Part shown: positions 30,925 to 34,597 of the stretch, in pieces
Position numbering within the stretch: position 1 is the first letter of the stretch
Layout: the number at the start of each line of letters is the position of its first letter
NCBI GenBank assembly: GCA_000495735.1
Contig: AYMD01000010.1
Location: 5,286 to 39,882 of the forward strand
Length of the DNA: 34,597 nt
Source of the DNA: an uncultured Acidilobus sp. JCHS
Lineage (GTDB): Archaea > Thermoproteota > Thermoprotei_A > Sulfolobales > Acidilobaceae
Direction of reading: 5' to 3'
The notes under the pieces: model-generated
What the model saw: only the letters and a program-made list of their open reading frames with translations
What the model was told of the DNA's origin: nothing
Databases searched by the model: none
Made by a program: the position numbers and the translations under genes

Positions 30925-32763
30925 ATGGCCGAGGACCTGGGCATCAGGACTGACAGGGAGCTGAGGAGGGCCCTTGACAGAAGGCGCCTCCTCTTCCTCT
31001 CCATTGGTGAGATAATCGGGGCAGGCTGGCTCTTCGCCCCCCTCTACGCAGCCTCGTACGCCGGCGGCGCTGCCCTGCTGGCCTGGATCATAGCGGGCGC
31101 CTTCGTCCTGCTCATAGCCTTCGCCAACGCCGAGATAGCCTCAGCCATACCGAAGTCAGGGGGCCTGGTGAGGTACCCCCACTACGCCTTCGGCGGGTTC
31201 GCGGGCTTCCTGACGGGCTGGGTCTACTTCCTCGCTATAACGGCTGTGCCCCCTACTGAGGCCCTCACAGCTACGCGGTACCTCTCCTTCTTCTTCCCGC
31301 AGCTTTACAACGCGGCGACTGGCAAGCTAACCCCCCTTGGCTACCTCGTGGCCTACCTGTTCCTGGCGCTCTTCGCCTACGTCAACTATATGGGGGTCAG
31401 GGCGGTCGGCGAGACCGTCTACGGGCTGGGCTGGTGGAAGGTGATCATACCTTCGCTTACGGCCATAATTATGATAGCCCTCGCCTTCGTCCCCTCCAAC
31501 TTCACGGCTGGAGGGGGCTTCGTGCCCACGAGCGGCACCGCCCCATACACGGGCTGGGCTGCCGTCTTCTACGCGATACCCTCGGCGGGCGTCATGTTCG
31601 CCTACCTGGGCTTCAGGCAGGCCATAGAGTACGGAGGGGAGGGCAAGGACCCGAGCAGGGACGTGCCCTTCGCCGTTATCACGGCCATACTGATAGCCAT
31701 GTCAATATACATACTGTTGGAGGTCGCCTTCATAGGGGCCATACACTGAAACGTCATAGGAGTTAACGAGGGCGCCTGGTCTGCCCTGAGGAAGTCATCA
31801 ATATCAAAGGCGCCCATAGCCCAGCTCTTCGAGTCCCTTAAGTACGTCGTCCCGGGCATGGGGGCCTTCATAGTGGCGTGGCTTATAGTGTTCCTGACGG
31901 ACGCCGTAGCATCGCCGGCTGGCACGGGCTTCGTCTCAACGGGCGGCGCCACCAGGGCGCTGTACGGGATAGCAGCCGATGGGTACCTGCCTGGCTGGTT
32001 CCTGAGCCTGAGCAGGACAAGGATACCAAAGTGGGCGCTGCTGACCATTTTCATACTCGGCGCGCTATACCTAATGCCATTCCCGACATGGCAGTCGATA
32101 GTCTCCTTCACGACGGCCGGAAGGGTGCTCACCTACCTGGTCGTAGGGGGCATAGCGGTTCAGGCGCTCAGGGTAACAGCCCCTGACCTCAACAGGTCCT
32201 TCAGGCTAAGCGCCGCAGCGGTACTGGCTCCGCTTGCGTCGGTGGCCGCCTCGCTGGTGATTTACTGGGCAGGCTTCGGCACTATCTCCAAGCTGTTCCT
32301 AGTGGCCTTCATAGGGCTGCCGATATACTTTGGTTACTATGCCTACAAGAGGCTGAAGGTCAGCCTAGGGCCCTCGCTGACTGTCGGCCTAGTGGACGCT
32401 GTCGCCGTTGTCCTGGCGTTCACATACCTTTACACCTCCACTAAGGGCCTTCACGAGCCCGCTGACCTGGCGCTCTGGGTCTACGTGCTGGTGGTGGCCG
32501 TTGTGACCTACGTCAGCGTCGCCCTCCTTTACAGGCTGGGCACGGAGTACCTGAGGACGGAGCTGAGGGCTGGCCTGTGGCTGCCGACCTACACGTTCGT
32601 CATGACCGTAATCTCCTACTACGGGGTGTTTGGGCCGCGTAAGCTCATACCGTTCCCGTGGGACACGGTGATAGCCATAGTCGTGACCCTGGCCTTCCAC
32701 TACTGGGCAGTCTTCAGCGCCTTCAGGACGAAGGCCATAGACCAGATACTGGGAAAGGCCTGA
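30925..32763 (+). pseudogene. APC-superfamily amino acid permease interrupted by an in-frame TGA
   Basis: One frame of 613 codons from ATG 30925 to TGA 32761-32763 reads as a complete amino acid/polyamine permease with twelve or more helices. It is broken only by TGA at 31747-31749 (codon 275, ...FIGAIH-stop-NVIGVNEG). TGG to TGA is the simplest change. The family motif LSIGEIIGAGWLFAPLYAASYAGG lies at the N-terminus, followed by SGGLVRYPHYAFGGFAGFLTGW. Both halves keep normal codon use and have no other stops, so the break is recent, an error, or read through. Selenocysteine is not expected in crenarchaea. The first half alone (274 aa) has about seven helices and is unlikely to transport. 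Confidence 0.82.
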
Positions 32764-32778
32764 GATACCCAATAAATT

Positions 32779-32793
32779 CCCTTTTTGGTTTTA
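32779..32793 (+). terminator. T-rich terminator after the APC permease gene
   Basis: CCCTTTTTGGTTTTAGG follows the stop by about 15 bases, with T-runs of five and four. It sits between the permease and acetyltransferase genes, which run in the same direction. Confidence 0.4.
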
Positions 32794-32812
32794 GGTCTCC
32801 GCGCGGGAGCTC

Positions 32813-33253
32813 GTGGTAGTGCTGAGGCGCTACAGGCCTGGCGACATGGAGGCCCTGCTAAGGGTTGAGGAGGAGAGCTTCCCTCCTGGGCAGAGGTACA
32901 GCGGGCTGGTCTTCGAGTACCTCCTCTCCCTCCCGGGCTCCGTTATTCTGCTGGCCGAGGAGGGAGGGGAGGTGATAGGCTACGCGGCCGGCTACATGGA
33001 GGGCAGGGGGGTAGGCCACGTAGCCTCCCTGGCCGTCAGGCCAGCCTTCAGGGGGAGGGGGGTAGGGAAGGAGCTCATGAAGGCCCTTGAGGCCGAGCTG
33101 ATGGCAAGGGGGGCGAGGAGGCTGAGGCTTGAGGTAAGGGAGTCCAACATGGTCGCCAGGAGGCTCTACGAGGGCTTGGGCTACAGGGTTGTGGGCAGGC
33201 TGCCCAAGTACTACGGGGACGAGGACGGGCTCCTCATGGTCAAGGAGCTCTAG
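32813..33253 (+). CDS. GNAT family N-acetyltransferase (RimI/Ard1-like)
   Basis: A 146-aa acetyltransferase with the acetyl-CoA-binding loop VRPAFRGRGVGKELM (75-89, R/Q-x-x-G-x-G/A form), preceded by the beta-strand VGHVASLAV and followed by LRLEVRESNMVARRLYEGLGYRVVG. This last motif (ESN...A...Y...GF/Y) is typical of RimI/Ard1 N-terminal protein acetyltransferases. GTG at 32813 starts MVVLRRYRPGDM; GTG 32819 is an alternative. GCGGGAG lies just upstream. The last four bases overlap the convergent nuclease gene. Confidence 0.88.
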   Translation: MVVLRRYRPGDMEALLRVEEESFPPGQRYSGLVFEYLLSLPGSVILLAEEGGEVIGYAAGYMEGRGVGHVASLAVRPAFRGRGVGKELMKALEAELMARGARRLRLEVRESNMVARRLYEGLGYRVVGRLPKYYGDEDGLLMVKEL

Positions 33254-33915
33254 GCCACCCTTATCCCCACCTCGTCAGCTACTGCCTCAAGGTACTCTAT
33301 GAAGCCCCTGAGCGCCAGGACTGGGACCACTGCCACTCCCTCCACGAACCTGGGCAGGTCCTCCCTGAGCACCACCAGGGCCGGGACCAGGACGCTGGCC
33401 CTGGGGAGGCCCAGGGAGCCCCAGATCGAGGCGAGCCTCTGTGACCTAAGCCTGTGCCTCCTGGCGGCCTCGCCTATCCTCGAGGGGGAGCTCGACCTGT
33501 AGGACCACCTCTTGCAGTCGACGGCCACCGCAACCCTGCCCGAGGCCCCAACGACGTCAACCTCGAGGCCTCCCCTCCCGGGCAGCCTGACGCTCCTGCT
33601 CACTGAGAAGCCGGCCTCCTGAAGGGCTGACGCCACCAGCGCCTCGAAGTCCCTCCAGTCCAGCCTCCTCGAGACCCTCTCCGGGTCGCCCCCGAGCCTT
33701 ATGGCAGCAGCCGCCAGCTCGGCCCTTGACCTGACGCAGGCTATGTCGTCCTTCAGCTCGATGGCGTTAGCTAAGGCCAGGGCCTCCAGGCTAGCTCTGG
33801 CCTGGACCTCGCTGAGCCCCAGGGTCTCGGCAACTGACCTAACGCTCGGGCAGCCCGAGGTCAAGAGCAGCGACTCAGCGACCTGGGTTATGAAGGTCGG
33901 CTTCAGGCTGGCCAA
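33250..33915 (-). CDS. Mrr-like restriction endonuclease-fold protein with winged-helix N-terminus
   Basis: A 221-aa protein. Residues about 10-80 form a helix-turn-helix-like part (SVRSVAETLGLSEVQARASLEAL). Residues about 85-200 form a PD-(D/E)xK nuclease core: WRDFEALVASALQEAGF with E91, LEVDVVG with D120, and AVDCKRW with D133 and K135, the spacing of the Mrr/RecB-like group. Such proteins may cut foreign or modified DNA, or be repair nucleases. No methyltransferase or helicase partner is adjacent. The start codon at 33915 has no strong ribosome-binding site. Confidence 0.78.
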   Translation of the reverse strand: MASLKPTFITQVAESLLLTSGCPSVRSVAETLGLSEVQARASLEALALANAIELKDDIACVRSRAELAAAAIRLGGDPERVSRRLDWRDFEALVASALQEAGFSVSRSVRLPGRGGLEVDVVGASGRVAVAVDCKRWSYRSSSPSRIGEAARRHRLRSQRLASIWGSLGLPRASVLVPALVVLREDLPRFVEGVAVVPVLALRGFIEYLEAVADEVGIRVA

Positions 33916-33976
33916 AGGGCCTCCCAGCGCTTAGGCTAAGGAGGTGAAGGAGAAAAAGAGGAGGTAGGTTCTAGGC

Positions 33977-34597
33977 TCAGGCCATGCCGAAGACTGTCCT
34001 CGTGTAGGCGCTGACGTAGCCCCTCAGGAGGCCTCCCGTGAGCTGAGGCTGGTACCTAGGTATGACCCAGTACTTCATGAGGGGCAGGTATATGAGGCCC
34101 GAGACGGTGAACGAGAGCAGCCAGGAGCCGTCGAAGAGGGCCCAGTGGTAGGGCAGGGGAGCGTAGATCAGCACGGCCACTATGATGAACGTTATGAGGG
34201 CCGCTGGGTTAACCCCGTTCCAGTACCTGAACATGCCGTTTGACTTGAAGATGTCGGCGAGCTCCAGCTTGAACCTCCTTATGACGGCGTAGTCAAATAT
34301 TATGACGCCCTCGACGCCGCCTAGCAGGCCCCCATAGGTGAGAAGCCAGTCGTTGATGTAGCTGTAGGCGTTGCCGTAGTAGCTCCAGGCCCCTATGCCG
34401 ACGGCTATAGCTATGAGGGCCAGGGAGCCCTTGAACCAGCTGAGGTACTTGGGGAAGGTGTTGGCTATGTCGTAAGCTGGCCCCACGGCGTTGGCGAAGA
34501 CGTTGACCAGGAAGGTGGCAAGCATTATCGCTATCAGTATGAAGTAGCTTAGGGGCGCCCTGACGTAGAGCGAGGTAGCCACTATCGGGTGGGGATC
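33977..34597 (-). CDS. NCS1-family nucleobase/allantoin/thiamine permease, C-terminal part (cut by window edge)
   Basis: The frame is open to the last base of the window (DPHPIVATSLYV before the GTG at 34582), so the N-terminal part lies outside. The visible 206 or so residues hold about five to six helices with the NCS1 landmarks NVFANAVGPAYDIANTFPKYL and WLLTYGGLLGGVEGVIIFDYAVIRR. These correspond to the second half of nucleobase:cation symporter-1 proteins of about 450-500 aa. The C-terminus (RTVFGMA) is complete. The substrate cannot be told from this half. Confidence 0.8.
   Translation of the reverse strand, partial: DPHPIVATSLYVRAPLSYFILIAIMLATFLVNVFANAVGPAYDIANTFPKYLSWFKGSLALIAIAVGIGAWSYYGNAYSYINDWLLTYGGLLGGVEGVIIFDYAVIRRFKLELADIFKSNGMFRYWNGVNPAALITFIIVAVLIYAPLPYHWALFDGSWLLSFTVSGLIYLPLMKYWVIPRYQPQLTGGLLRGYVSAYTRTVFGMA

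Noticed and set aside
31747-31749. Selenocysteine at the TGA of the APC permease
   Set aside because: Crenarchaea are not known to use selenocysteine, and the surrounding residues fit a replaced Trp.

Overview
The window is a GC-rich archaeal chromosome segment, most likely from a thermophilic crenarchaeon (Thermoproteota). This rests on AGG/AGA arginine and ATA isoleucine codon preference, many TTG and GTG starts, short leaders behind TATA boxes, a 489-aa-class LacS-type GH1 enzyme, S/T-rich stalk-anchored secreted proteins and a crenarchaeal-type TnpB. The dense sugar-polymer gene set resembles saccharolytic Acidilobales such as Acidilobus; that placement is inference.

Layout. 1-600: three palindromic repeats and a decayed membrane-transporter end. 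605-1383: a HEPN/MNT toxin-antitoxin pair. 1510-6228: a tightly overlapping five-gene operon (NMT1/SsuA-type binding protein, permease, ATPase, UbiD-family decarboxylase, UbiA-family prenyltransferase). 6229-6803: a structured spacer and a small membrane protein. 6804-19752: a beta-glucan utilisation locus with a GH1 beta-glycosidase, two secreted membrane-anchored GH12 endoglucanases, a family-5 substrate-binding protein, a cytoplasmic GH3 enzyme and a complete dipeptide-type ABC importer. The two transport promoters share an inverted-repeat operator next to the TATA box. 19799-20146: a decayed second copy of the binding protein, diverging from the permease operon. 20265-24487: housekeeping genes (DUF99, alpha/beta hydrolase, a small zinc protein with an ACG start, a helical protein, deoC, an FAD-linked oxidase). 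24532-26141: a frameshifted family-1 sugar-binding protein. 26320-27602: LysE exporter and a methyltransferase. 27749-29539: a TnpB element with a coupled 47-aa antitoxin-like gene, an amber stop, and a stack of perfect hairpins at its 3' end that looks like an omega (re)RNA. 29671-29747: tRNA-Trp(CCA). 29883-30683: a single-chain HepT-MntA fusion. 30925-34597: an APC permease broken by one TGA, a GNAT acetyltransferase, an Mrr-like nuclease, and an NCS1 permease cut by the window edge.

How it works together. Stalk-anchored GH12 enzymes would cut beta-glucan outside the cell, the S/T-stalked binding protein and ABC importer would take up oligosaccharides, and cytoplasmic GH3 and GH1 would release monosaccharides. 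The UbiD/UbiA operon suggests import of a small, possibly aromatic, precursor followed by decarboxylation and prenylation, for example to a quinone. Several transporter genes and the transposase are broken by single stops or frameshifts, so either this region is decaying or the assembly has point errors.
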